A stretch of 64,000 nucleotides of DNA from CBDDIP01 sp965229005 (GTDB taxonomy: Bacteria > Actinomycetota > Acidimicrobiia > Acidimicrobiales > Ilumatobacteraceae): assembly GCA_965229005.1 (NCBI GenBank), contig CBDDIP010000002.1, forward strand, positions 3,286,001-3,350,000. Reading direction: 5' to 3'. Every line of letters starts with the position of its first letter. Within the stretch, counting starts at the first letter, position 1. The position numbers and the translations under genes are program-made. The notes beneath the pieces are model-generated. The model was not told the DNA's origin and searched no databases. It saw only the letters and a program-made list of their open reading frames with translations. This document shows positions 56,201 to 63,310 of this stretch, piece by piece.

Positions 56201-56897
56201 GACGGTCGGCGGACTGCCCAACGGTGCCACCCAGACCTTGACCATCACCGCGCGAGTGATGAGCGACGCGCCGATCTCGACGACCGCCGAGGTCTCGGCG
56301 GCCAACGTCAGTGACGTCGACTCGACGCCCTCCAACGGCATCGCCGCAGAGGACGACCAGCAGTCGGCGTCGCTCGCCGTGAGCGGCGGCTCGATCGGCG
56401 ATCGGGTGTGGAGCGACCTCGATGCCGACGGCGTGCAGGATGCCGGCGAACCGGGCATCGCCGGTCTGCCGGTGACGGTCGTCTGGGCCGGGCCGAACAA
56501 CCTGCTCGGCGACGGCGACGACGTCACCTCGAGCACGACCACCGACTCCGGCGGCGTCTGGTCCGTGATCGGCCTCCCAGCAGGCACCTTCCGCGTCAGC
56601 GTCGACACGTCGGCGTTCCCGTCGGGCACGGCGACGCCGACGTTCGATCTCGACGGCACCGCAACAGCCGGCCGCGCCGACATCAACCTCGTCGCAGGAC
56701 AGGCGCGAGTGGACGTCGACTTCGGCTTCAACCTGCTGGCATCCGCGGCACCGACCACGACAACGACGACGCTGTTGACCGGCGCGCTGCCGACGACCGG
56801 CGGTGACGTCGGCCCGGCGGTGCTGCTCGCAGCGATCCTCGCCGTCGGCGGAGCGATCCTGCTGGTGGTGACCCGCCGACGACGCGCGGCGGTGTGA
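53208..56897 (+). CDS. Large secreted surface protein with DUF11 repeats, SdrB-like domain and LPxTG-like sorting signal
   Basis: 1229 residues, GTG start. Signal peptide 1-36 (AFAVAALVAGGALVAPASS). Residues 40-640 form a unique beta-rich region with EF-hand-like loops DTDGDGDDDVVD and DVNGDGRIGPGDE. Three DUF11 repeats start near 665, 795 and 932 (each ADLS-TK/TN..., TVTNDGP, LP-GL-FVSSS). An SdrB/carboxypeptidase-regulatory-like domain starts near 1061 (SIGDRVWSDLDADGVQDAGE). The end is a Thr run, LPTTGG (1194-1199), a membrane helix and RRRR: a class-E-like sortase or membrane-anchor signal. Probably an exposed adhesin or envelope protein. Its stop overlaps the TetR start. Confidence 0.88.
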   Translation: MELSNLARSWRAFAVAALVAGGALVAPASSTPRAHAGNPVPAPVMTGYVPLDADATQATMENANAAADTTLDFTVGITNAGAGAVMTYDHWEDGFEADLTNPVQTTTQVWGDSDPANGNAQTWCGVNCTGDVLPAGAVFVLRNNIPTPRNAAAVLWDGRDRVASTRGFTITAGGFSTPLGSVLSASASAYDTSKWGVDYWIPVGENVGNPSGTSPAFSTSSLQIMASQPNTVVRVDTDGDGDDDVVDTIGQGEVTFVDGGVNRGAHVRSSKPVQVHEGAGDAGAAYELRWFTLFPTNLLSADYLNPVGSFVDNQRTITFLFNPGSSAVTVTPTCTGCSGTINLPAGGGASLASPVGRAVRFQGTAPFVAVGASGAQSGAAPGSSGDGSATFDWGFGLVPAGLLTTKASLGWAPGNSNNPPASPSGNRDDDPVWISTLADTTLFVDFDGNPATGASSGSCDGSYDTSIAVLALTSTRIFDATDGDMTGARIYTCDGVKLAGAWGEDAATAPTGAPGFDAGYALVPSTSMVVDKSAGVATDVNGDGRIGPGDEVLFDISIADAGALAFTNVVVNDAMPSGATYIAGSTQLNDGTTTIPFADDAVPPAATPYPFDEGGAAVPNINAGTTMHLTYRLRINDPFPAGTTVTNSVSVGADETDSGDTIIIDLVAADLSLAKTVTVAPSFQGDQATFRITVTNDGPDQAGGVVVADLLPTGLGFVSSSPSQGTYDAGTGLWSVGTIANGGSATLDIVATVTALSATNSAEIVDTDAADPDSTPGNGPNGEDDEDSVTVTVSPSADLSLTKTRDAGPAANGDTSFTLTVTNSGAATATGVTVLDQPPAGATFVSASANTSAGVDGTFAGGTNTWTVPSLPTGAIAVMHVVYRTNGAPGFNAAQVSAMNEHDVDSTPGTAPLDNANPPDEDDEARVTIPGLADLSVTNVVTTPPSHVGDLVTFTVTVRNDGPTDATGVVVRDLLPAGLVFVSSSPSLGAYDAGVGLWTVGGLPNGATQTLTITARVMSDAPISTTAEVSAANVSDVDSTPSNGIAAEDDQQSASLAVSGGSIGDRVWSDLDADGVQDAGEPGIAGLPVTVVWAGPNNLLGDGDDVTSSTTTDSGGVWSVIGLPAGTFRVSVDTSAFPSGTATPTFDLDGTATAGRADINLVAGQARVDVDFGFNLLASAAPTTTTTTLLTGALPTTGGDVGPAVLLAAILAVGGAILLVVTRRRRAAV

Positions 56898-57526
56898 CGG
56901 CGCGCGAGGCTGTACCCGTGGGCGCGGTGACGGCGGAAGGAACGCGAGACCGGATCTTGGCGGCGACGATCGCCGTGCTCGAACGCGACGGCCCCGACGC
57001 GGTCCGCGTCTTGAGCATCGCCGAGGACGCCTCGGTCACGACCGGCGCGATCTACCACCACTTCGACAACCGCCGCAGCCTGCTCGTCGCCGCCCAGCTG
57101 CAACGGTTCGCAGCGGCGATCCCGGAGGACGTCCGTCTGATCGTCGGTCTGCTGACGTCGGCCCACTCGGCCGACGACCTGCGCGCCGGCTTTGCCGCGA
57201 TCACCGCGGTGGCCTACCTCCCGGAACGAGCATCGAACCGCGCGGCCCGCTCGGAAGTGGTCTCAGCGGCGCGCACGAACCCCGAGCTCGCCGCAGCTCT
57301 GTCGCAGCAGCAGCACGGGTACGCCGTGTCGGTCCGTGAGGCCGTCGCCAGCGCGCAAGCTCGCGGGGTGATGCGCGCCGACACCGACCCGCATGCACTG
57401 GCCGTGTTGATGATGGCCCTGCCGTTCGGGTTCCAGTTGGCCGACATCGACCGCGAGGAAGCCGTCGATCTGACGTCGTGGGCCGTGGTGGTCGGACGCG
57501 TCGTCGAGAGCTTCCTGGCGGACTGA
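56894..57526 (+). CDS. TetR-family transcriptional regulator
   Basis: 210 residues, GTG at 56894 overlapping the surface-protein stop (GTGA); a later GTG at 56921 is possible. N-terminal HTH: GTRDRILAATIAVLERDG, SIAEDASVTTGAIYHHFDNR. The C-terminal ligand domain is unspecific (PF-like helices). Coupling to a surface-protein gene is unusual and suggests feedback on that transcript. Convergent with glyS, 4 nt apart. Confidence 0.88.
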   Translation: MTAREAVPVGAVTAEGTRDRILAATIAVLERDGPDAVRVLSIAEDASVTTGAIYHHFDNRRSLLVAAQLQRFAAAIPEDVRLIVGLLTSAHSADDLRAGFAAITAVAYLPERASNRAARSEVVSAARTNPELAAALSQQQHGYAVSVREAVASAQARGVMRADTDPHALAVLMMALPFGFQLADIDREEAVDLTSWAVVVGRVVESFLAD

Positions 57527-57530
57527 CCCG

Positions 57531-58841
57531 TCAGAAGCCGAGCCGCGACTGCAGCTCGGCGACGAGACCATCGATGGCCACCCGGACCTGCGCCGTGGAG
57601 TCGCGCTCGCGGATGGTGACCGCGCCGTCCTCCAGCGAGTCGAAGTCGACGGTGACGCAGAACGGAGTACCGATCTCGTCCTGACGGCGATACCGCTTGC
57701 CGATCGCCTGGGTCTCGTCGTAGTCGACCATGTAGCGGTCGGCGAGGGTGGCGAAGATCTGCTTGGCCAGTGGCGTGAGCGTGTCCTTCTTGCTCAGCGG
57801 CAAGACGGCGACCTTGTACGGCGCGAGCCGCGGATGCAGGCGCAGGACGGTTCGCGGCTCGTCGTTGATGACGTCCTCGTCATAGGCGGCGAGCAGGAAG
57901 GCAGCCATGGCCCGGTTGACACCGCCGGCCGGCTCGATGACGTACGGGATGTAGCGCTCGTTGGTGGCCTGGTCGAAGAAGTCGAGCTTCTGGCCGCTGT
58001 GCTTGGCGTGCTGGGTGAGATCGAAGTCGGTCCGCTGGGCGATGCCCTCGAGCTCACCCCAACCCCACGGGTAGCGGAACTCGATGTCGGACGTGCCCGA
58101 CGAGTAGTGGCTCAGCTCGTCGGCGTCGTGCGGCCGCAACTGCAGCATCTCTGCCGGGATGCCGAGATCGGTGTACCACTGCATCCGGGCGTTGCACCAG
58201 TACTCGTACCAGTGCGCGCTCTCGGCCGGCGGGACGAAGAACTCCATCTCCATCTGCTCGAACTCACGCGTGCGGAAGATGAAGTTGCCGGGCGTGATCT
58301 CGTTGCGGAAGCTCTTGCCCACCTGGGCGATGCCGAAGGGCGGCTTCTTGCGGCTGGTCTGCAGCACGTTGGTGAAGTTGACGAACATGCCCTGCGCCGT
58401 CTCCGGGCGCATGTACACCTCGGCGCCGCTGCCCTCCACCGGGCCGGCGGTGGTCTTGAACATCAGGTTGAACTCGCGCGAGTCGGTGAAGCTGTCCTTG
58501 GCCCCACAGTTCGGGCACGTGTGGGCGTCCTCCAGGTGGTCGGCGCGGAAGCGCTGCTTGCACTTCGTGCAGTCGACCAGCGGATCGCTGAAGTTGGCCA
58601 GGTGGCCGCTGGCCTCGAAGACCTGCGGCGGGTTGAGGATCGCGGCGTCGAGCAGGACGACGTCGTCGCGCTGCTGCACCATGGTGCGCACCCACGCTTC
58701 GCGCACGTTGCGGAGCATCAGCGAGCCCAGCGGGCCGTAGTCGTAGCTCGAGCGGAAACCGCCGTAGATCTCGGCCGAGGGGTAGACGAAGCCGCGCCGC
58801 TTGGCGAGGTTGACGATCTGGTCGAGTTCGGTGGCTGCCAT
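57531..58841 (-). CDS. glyS: Glycine--tRNA ligase, homodimeric (class IIa)
   Basis: Charges tRNA-Gly. 436 residues. Begins LDQIVNLAKRRGFVYPSAEI, GGFRSSYDYGPLG; motif 2 region QVGKSFRNEITPGNFIFRTR with EFEQMEMEFF; motif 3 PAGGVNRAMAAFLLAAY; C-terminal anticodon domain VAVLPLSKKD. A CxxC...CxxC insertion (CTKCKQRF...CPNCGAKD) may bind zinc. The alpha-type eukaryote-like enzyme, not the alpha2beta2 form. ATG at 58841. Confidence 0.96.
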   Translation of the reverse strand: MAATELDQIVNLAKRRGFVYPSAEIYGGFRSSYDYGPLGSLMLRNVREAWVRTMVQQRDDVVLLDAAILNPPQVFEASGHLANFSDPLVDCTKCKQRFRADHLEDAHTCPNCGAKDSFTDSREFNLMFKTTAGPVEGSGAEVYMRPETAQGMFVNFTNVLQTSRKKPPFGIAQVGKSFRNEITPGNFIFRTREFEQMEMEFFVPPAESAHWYEYWCNARMQWYTDLGIPAEMLQLRPHDADELSHYSSGTSDIEFRYPWGWGELEGIAQRTDFDLTQHAKHSGQKLDFFDQATNERYIPYVIEPAGGVNRAMAAFLLAAYDEDVINDEPRTVLRLHPRLAPYKVAVLPLSKKDTLTPLAKQIFATLADRYMVDYDETQAIGKRYRRQDEIGTPFCVTVDFDSLEDGAVTIRERDSTAQVRVAIDGLVAELQSRLGF

Positions 58842-58928
58842 ACAGCCCGTCAGGCTACGGGAGTGGTGCGCGACTGGCGGCTTCGATTCGGCCAGGCTGT
58901 GCAGGACGTACGACGCGAGGGGACGATC

Positions 58929-59735
58929 ATGCGGGGCAGGCACATGCGGTTGTTGGCGATCGGGACGGCCGTGGCCGGCTTGTTCGCCGCGGGGTGCGGC
59001 AGCGACGGCGGCGCGGCGAGCGACATCACCGCGGCGACCAGCGACTCGACGCCCGACACGTCGGACGAGTCGACCACCACCTCGGAACCACCGACCACCG
59101 AGCTGTCGACCACGACGTCCGCGTCGACCACGACCACCGCTCCACCGGCACCGACCTCGACGGCGGCACCGGTGGCCTGGACGCTCGCCGTCGACGGGAT
59201 CGGTCCGGTGCGGTTCGGCGACGCTGCCGTCCACGCCGTCGCCACGCTGAGCAGCGAGTTCGGGGCGGCCACCATCGATCGCTCGGTGAACTACCCGGTC
59301 GACAACGGCGACGGCACCTTCTCGTCCGACGACCAGCTGACCGGCTTCGTGCAGCCGTCGGCGCGGTACGTGTGCTGGGGCAACAACCTGTGCATCGCGC
59401 TCGGCGGTGCCGACCCGGCGTCGTTGAAGTTCCTCGGGTGGCAGTACGACAGCGGTGGCGCGCCCGACGAACTGCTGACGGTCGACGGCATCGACGTCGG
59501 CGATCTCTGGTCGGCGCACATCGACACGATGACCGTCGGCCAGAACGGGTGCTTCACCGTCGGCGGTGGTTCGACTCGCGATGGCATCAACATGGTCCTG
59601 CTGTCCAACGGCGATCTGTTCGGTGCGGTCGACGACGCCGGCAACCCGACCGGCGTCCTCCCCGATCCGGCGACCGTCGTCATCCTGACGATGACCTCCG
59701 GATCGAACGAGTTCCTCTTCGAGGGCGACTGCTGA
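58929..59735 (+). CDS. Putative lipoprotein, hypothetical
   Basis: 268 residues, ATG at 58929 with GAGGGG 6 nt upstream. Signal peptide with lipid Cys C23 (LFAAGCGSDG), then a low-complexity Ser/Thr/Pro linker (about 35-80), then a folded domain with two Cys (YVCWGNNLC) and a C-terminal Cys. The domain has no name I can give; similar Thr-linker lipoproteins are common in this window's lineage. Probably surface-anchored. 87 bp from glyS start, so a divergent promoter region. Confidence 0.75.
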   Translation: MRGRHMRLLAIGTAVAGLFAAGCGSDGGAASDITAATSDSTPDTSDESTTTSEPPTTELSTTTSASTTTTAPPAPTSTAAPVAWTLAVDGIGPVRFGDAAVHAVATLSSEFGAATIDRSVNYPVDNGDGTFSSDDQLTGFVQPSARYVCWGNNLCIALGGADPASLKFLGWQYDSGGAPDELLTVDGIDVGDLWSAHIDTMTVGQNGCFTVGGGSTRDGINMVLLSNGDLFGAVDDAGNPTGVLPDPATVVILTMTSGSNEFLFEGDC

Positions 59736-59739
59736 ACCG

Positions 59740-60211
59740 TCAGCGAGCCGGCGTCCAGCGACGCTTCGGCACGGTGGGGTCGAGGGTGCTGACGGTGGCA
59801 TGGTCGAGCTGCAGCTCGACGAACATCAGCTGCGGATCGTCGACCCCGCTGAAGAACATCGACGGGTCGTAGGGCAGCACGCCCGCCGCCCACGTGGCCG
59901 CGATCTCGTCGCGATCGGCGAGGACTCGCGCCTGCCCGCGGGCGAACATCAGCGCGTCGGGCCGCTCGGGCCAGTGCAGCGCAACGGACGTTCCATCGAC
60001 CAGGTTGTGGCCCTTCTGGGAGTCACGGAACGTCGAGATCCACAGCGAGCCGTCGCGCCATCCGGGGCTGACCCAGGCGACGTGCGGGCGGCCATCGGCC
60101 TGGACGGTGGCGAGGAAGGCGCCGTGCCCGAGCTCTGCCCCCGAGGGCAGCGAGCTCGTCCCAGGACAGCGGGACATCGGGTGTGGTGCGGGTGCGGGGG
60201 TTCGTGGTCAT
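59740..60211 (-). pseudogene. PPOX-family (pyridoxamine 5'-phosphate oxidase-like, probably F420) protein, apparent frameshift
   Basis: Two overlapping frames together make one family member. From ATG 60211 one frame gives MTTNPRTRTTPDVPLSWDEL then AALG; after a G5 run (plus-strand C5 at 60138-60142) the family continues in the other frame as ELGHGAFLATVQADGRPHVA, SPGWRDGSLWISTFRDSQKG and onward to 59740. Dropping one G joins them. Either a real inactivating indel, a sequencing error, or translation from ATG 60177 giving a 145-residue protein with a divergent N-terminus. Divergent from the WYL regulator. Confidence 0.65.
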
Positions 60212-60232
60212 GCTCGCAACGTACGATGATCT

Positions 60233-60251
60233 GAGGACCGTTCCTGTCCTC
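60233..60251. promoter_or_regulatory. Inverted repeat GAGGAC-N7-GTCCTC between PPOX and WYL genes
   Basis: Perfect 6-bp arms (60233-60238, 60246-60251) in the 61-bp divergent region, 22 nt before the WYL regulator start. Good candidate for its autoregulatory operator. A second near-palindrome CGAAAGATCGTTCG follows at 60256-60269. Confidence 0.4.
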
Positions 60252-60272
60252 GAAACGAAAGATCGTTCGGCC

Positions 60273-61247
60273 ATGTCCACCGAGACCACCGACCGCGTGC
60301 TCCGCCTGCTCGCGCTCCTCACAGCACGTGCCGGGTGGGCAGGGGCAGACCTCGCGGCGCGGCTGCGCGTGACGCAACGGACGGTGCGCCGCGACGTCGA
60401 TCGACTGCGCACGCTGGGCTACCGGATCGACGCGACGGCGGGTCGTGGCGGCGGGTACCGGCTGGCACCGGGGCCCGCAGTTCCCCCGCTGTTCCTCGAC
60501 GACGACGAGGCCACCGCGATCGCAGGAGCGCTGCTGACGGCCGCCAGCGCGTCGTCGGCCGGGATGGCCGATGGTGCCGCCCGTGCGCTGGCCAAGTTGC
60601 ACCACGTGCTCCCCGCCGCCGCGGCGCGACGAGTCGACGCGGTTCGCAGCTTCGCCAACGCGGTCACGCTCTCACCCGCGCCCGCAACCGATCCGCTGGT
60701 CGTCGCGCACCTCGCCGAAGCCATTCGCGACGACGTCGGCGTCCGCTTCGACTACACCGGCCGCGGCGGCGAGCCGTCCGCGCGCCGAGTCGAGCCGCTC
60801 TCGCTGACCACGGTCCAGCGCATCTGGTACCTGGTCGGCTACGACCTCGACCGGCGCGACTGGCGACTGTTCCGGGCGGATCGCATGACCGACGTCGCCG
60901 CGACCGGGCACCAGCGCGTCGCTCGCACGCCGCCCGGTGGCGCGGCGACGTTCATCAGCCGTTCACTGGCGAGCACCAGCTACCGGCACCCCGTCGAGAT
61001 CACGGTCGACGCGTCCGTCGCACAGGTGCGCCGGCTGATGCCGTGGTTGAACGTCCACCGCGTCGCGGTGGTCGCCGGGTCGACCACGATCCGGCTCGGC
61101 GGCGACACGGTCGAGGAGGCCGCGCGCGACCTCGTGCAGGTGCTCGGATCGGTGGAGCCGACGTCGCTGACGACGACGACCGAGGTGCGCACTCACCTTC
61201 GCCGGCTCAGCACCCGGCTGGCAGCGATCGACGAGCCGGGCGCGTGA
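60273..61247 (+). CDS. HTH-WYL transcriptional regulator
   Basis: 324 residues from ATG 60273 (ATG 60210 would overlap the divergent gene). DeoR-like HTH: LARLRVTQRTVRRDVDRLRT after ADLAA, GYRIDATAGRGGGYRL; WYL domain with RRVEPLSLTTVQRIWYLVGY and WRLFRADRMTDV; C-terminal WCX-like part. YafY/PafC-like family; WYL domains bind ligands or DNA fragments. Divergent from the PPOX gene, a frequent arrangement. Confidence 0.88.
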   Translation: MSTETTDRVLRLLALLTARAGWAGADLAARLRVTQRTVRRDVDRLRTLGYRIDATAGRGGGYRLAPGPAVPPLFLDDDEATAIAGALLTAASASSAGMADGAARALAKLHHVLPAAAARRVDAVRSFANAVTLSPAPATDPLVVAHLAEAIRDDVGVRFDYTGRGGEPSARRVEPLSLTTVQRIWYLVGYDLDRRDWRLFRADRMTDVAATGHQRVARTPPGGAATFISRSLASTSYRHPVEITVDASVAQVRRLMPWLNVHRVAVVAGSTTIRLGGDTVEEAARDLVQVLGSVEPTSLTTTTEVRTHLRRLSTRLAAIDEPGA

Positions 61248-61973
61248 CTAGTGCACCTCGAACATCGCGACCGTCCGCAGGCGACGTTCGATGTGGTGCT
61301 CCAACGCGCGCGTCGCGTGGCTCGACACCTCGTGGGTGTAGCGCGACGGCTCGAGTGACAGCGCCTCGTTCATCCGCCCACCGAGGATCATGCGCATGAT
61401 CGCCAGCGCCTCCTCGCTCAACGGCGCACCAGTTCTGCAGTTGCGACAGAGCACACCGCCCTGGTCCATGTCGAAGGCGACGATCGGGTTGTCCGCCTCG
61501 TTGCAGCGCACGCACATGTCCAGCTCGGGGCGGATGCCTTCGGCGCTGAGCAGCTTCCAGTAGAACGACGGCAGCACGAGTGGTCCGCTGCGTTCGGCGA
61601 CGGTGCGCAACGCGCCGACCAGCATCCGGTAGAGCTGCTCGTTGGGCTCGCGCTCCAGGCTCATCTGATCGACGGCTTCGAGGAGCGCCAGGCCGTGAGT
61701 GATGTGGTCGAGATCACCGACCAACGGGGCGATCGTCTCGACGACGTCGGCCTGGCTGATGATGTCCAGCTCACGGCCCTGGACCAACAACAGGTTGACG
61801 TGACTCATCGGTTCCAGCCGTGCGCCGAACTTCGACTTGGTCTTGCGCACGCCCTTGGCGACCGCTCGCACCTTGCCGTGCTGCTCGGTCATCAACACGA
61901 TGATGCGGTCGCTCTCGCCGAGCTTGTAGGTGCGCAGCACCACGGCGCGGTCGCGATAGAGAGGCTGGGCCAT
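61248..61973 (-). CDS. recO: DNA repair protein RecO
   Basis: Recombination mediator that helps load RecA with RecR. 241 residues. OB-fold N-terminus RDRAVVLRTYKLGESDRIIV, GKVRAVAKGVRKTKSKFGAR; zinc-binding C154, C157, C176, C179 (CVRCNEADN...CRNC). The start shares a base with the stop of the upstream cis-prenyltransferase-like gene (TGATG). recO next to uppS is a recurrent bacterial arrangement. Confidence 0.95.
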   Translation of the reverse strand: MAQPLYRDRAVVLRTYKLGESDRIIVLMTEQHGKVRAVAKGVRKTKSKFGARLEPMSHVNLLLVQGRELDIISQADVVETIAPLVGDLDHITHGLALLEAVDQMSLEREPNEQLYRMLVGALRTVAERSGPLVLPSFYWKLLSAEGIRPELDMCVRCNEADNPIVAFDMDQGGVLCRNCRTGAPLSEEALAIMRMILGGRMNEALSLEPSRYTHEVSSHATRALEHHIERRLRTVAMFEVH

Positions 61974-62506
61974 CAGTCGAGTCCGCCGAAGCGGCGGTGC
62001 CGCTGCGCATAGGCGGCGATCGCCTGACCGAGGTGCTCGGGCTGCAGCAAGGCCCATGACGTGTCGAGGTAGACGAGCTCGCTGTAGGCCAGTTCCCACA
62101 CCATCGACGCCGGGAGGCAGTCGTTCGTGCCGAGCACGACCACGAGATCGGGTGCGGTCTCGGCCGGCGCGTCGATCTCGGTGTCGATGGCGCGCTCGGA
62201 GATCACCTCGCCACGGGCGCGGATGGCGTTCATGGCAGCCAGCAGTCGTGCGCGTCCGTCAGCTTCGGGCTGCGCCACCACGGCGCACCCGCCGGCAGCG
62301 ATCCGGCGAGCAGCCGGTGATCCCGGCCCGGGCGCCACCGGGCGAAGGGTGAGCCACGACGCGCCGGCGTGATCGGCAACCTTGCCGAGCTCCTCGAGGA
62401 GCACGGTCCATCCGGCGTCGCCGAGCTGCTCCCACTCGGCCGGCGTCCCACCGATGACAGCCACGTGCCGGAGCACGGGTTGGTCGTTCGCCGGGGACGC
62501 CGTCAC
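61973..62506 (-). CDS. Degenerate cis-prenyltransferase subunit, NgBR/Nus1-like
   Basis: 177 residues, GTG at 62506. N-terminal RHVAVIGGTPAEW aligns with the HVA-I-MDGNGRW loop of UppS, but the catalytic Asp is Gly and the Arg is Glu. The C-terminus matches UppS well: MVWELAYSELVYLDTSW carries E143, aligning with E. coli UppS Glu213, and the end is AYAQRHRRFGGLD, the family RxRRFGG motif. About 60 central residues are missing relative to UppS (usual 230-260). This is the pattern of the non-catalytic subunit of heteromeric cis-prenyltransferases. Coupled to recO; divergent from the catalytic-type gene, 32 bp between starts. Confidence 0.8.
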   Translation of the reverse strand: MTASPANDQPVLRHVAVIGGTPAEWEQLGDAGWTVLLEELGKVADHAGASWLTLRPVAPGPGSPAARRIAAGGCAVVAQPEADGRARLLAAMNAIRARGEVISERAIDTEIDAPAETAPDLVVVLGTNDCLPASMVWELAYSELVYLDTSWALLQPEHLGQAIAAYAQRHRRFGGLD

Positions 62507-62538
62507 CTGCTCATTCTCCCACGCAAGCGGCCAGTAGC

Positions 62539-63210
62539 GTGCGCTCCGTGCGAGACCCGGTCCACGTCGCCTGCATCATGGATGGCAACGGGCGATGGGC
62601 GAAGCGTCGCGGGTTGCCGCGAACCGACGGGCACACCGAGGGCGAGGAGAACCTGGCCTCGCTGGTCCGCGTGGCCGTGCGCCGCGACGTCGGCTGGCTG
62701 ACGGTGTTCGGCTTCTCCACCGAGAACTGGGTACGACCGCGGCCTGAGGTGCGTCACATCCTCGGTCTCCACAAGAAGCTGTTCGGACGGGTCGCGGAGC
62801 TGAACGAGCTCAACGTTCGCGTGCAGTGGATCGGTCGCCCGTTCGACTCGCACGAGGCGCGCACCCCCAAGTACGTGCAGCGGGCCATCCGCAAGGCCAT
62901 CGCCGACACGGCATCCAACACCGGCATGGTGCTGACGGTGGCGTTCGACTACGGCAGCCGGGCGGAGCTGGTCCACGCTGCTCGCGCCGCGGTCGCCGCC
63001 GGCGAGCCGCTGGACGCCGATGCCATCGACCGGCACCTCTACCTCCCGGAGCTGCCCCCGGTGGACGTGCTCGTGCGCACGTCGGGCGAGCTGCGCATCT
63101 CCAACTTCATGCTGTGGCAGAGCGCCGGCACGCGAGTGCACTTCACCGACCAGCCCTGGCCCGACTTCGACGCCGCCGAGCTCGACGCCGCCCTCGCCCT
63201 CCTCGACTAG
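62539..63210 (+). CDS. uppS: Cis-prenyltransferase catalytic subunit (undecaprenyl-diphosphate synthase family), lacking C-terminal RxG
   Basis: Extends farnesyl/geranyl diphosphate with isopentenyl diphosphate to make the lipid carrier for peptidoglycan. 223 residues, GTG start (a second GTG at 62548). Catalytic D15 in ACIMDGNGRWAK; GFSTENWVRP; VAFDYGSRAEL; LVRTSGELRISNFMLWQ. Two family features are absent: where UppS has QxAYxE, this reads QSAGTRV (Arg199 in place of Glu213 of E. coli), and the protein ends at ALALLD, just before the usual RxRRFGG. Human DHDDS shows the same two losses. Confidence 0.9.
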   Translation: MRSVRDPVHVACIMDGNGRWAKRRGLPRTDGHTEGEENLASLVRVAVRRDVGWLTVFGFSTENWVRPRPEVRHILGLHKKLFGRVAELNELNVRVQWIGRPFDSHEARTPKYVQRAIRKAIADTASNTGMVLTVAFDYGSRAELVHAARAAVAAGEPLDADAIDRHLYLPELPPVDVLVRTSGELRISNFMLWQSAGTRVHFTDQPWPDFDAAELDAALALLD

Positions 63211-63222
63211 CTGGTTCGACGG

Positions 63223-63271
63223 CTTCTCGGACGGTTCCGTGCCGGAAACCGTCACGGAACCGTCCGAGAAG
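63223..63271. terminator. Perfect 19-bp inverted repeat after uppS
   Basis: CTTCTCGGACGGTTCCGTG (63223-63241) and its exact complement (63253-63271) with an 11-nt loop that can add CGG/CCG. It starts 12 nt after the uppS stop, so a terminator is the simplest reading, but no U-run follows. It also lies 40 nt before the DinG-like start and could be an operator. The rest of 63211-63310 shows no gene. Confidence 0.55.
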
Positions 63272-63310
63272 TTCACCGTCTGCGGACACGCCACGGCTAC
63301 CGTCGCTCGG

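Noticed and set aside
57529..58860. T-box or glycine riboswitch controlling glyS
   Set aside because: The short upstream region shows no specifier loop, T-box NCCA-binding motif or paired aptamer-like stems.
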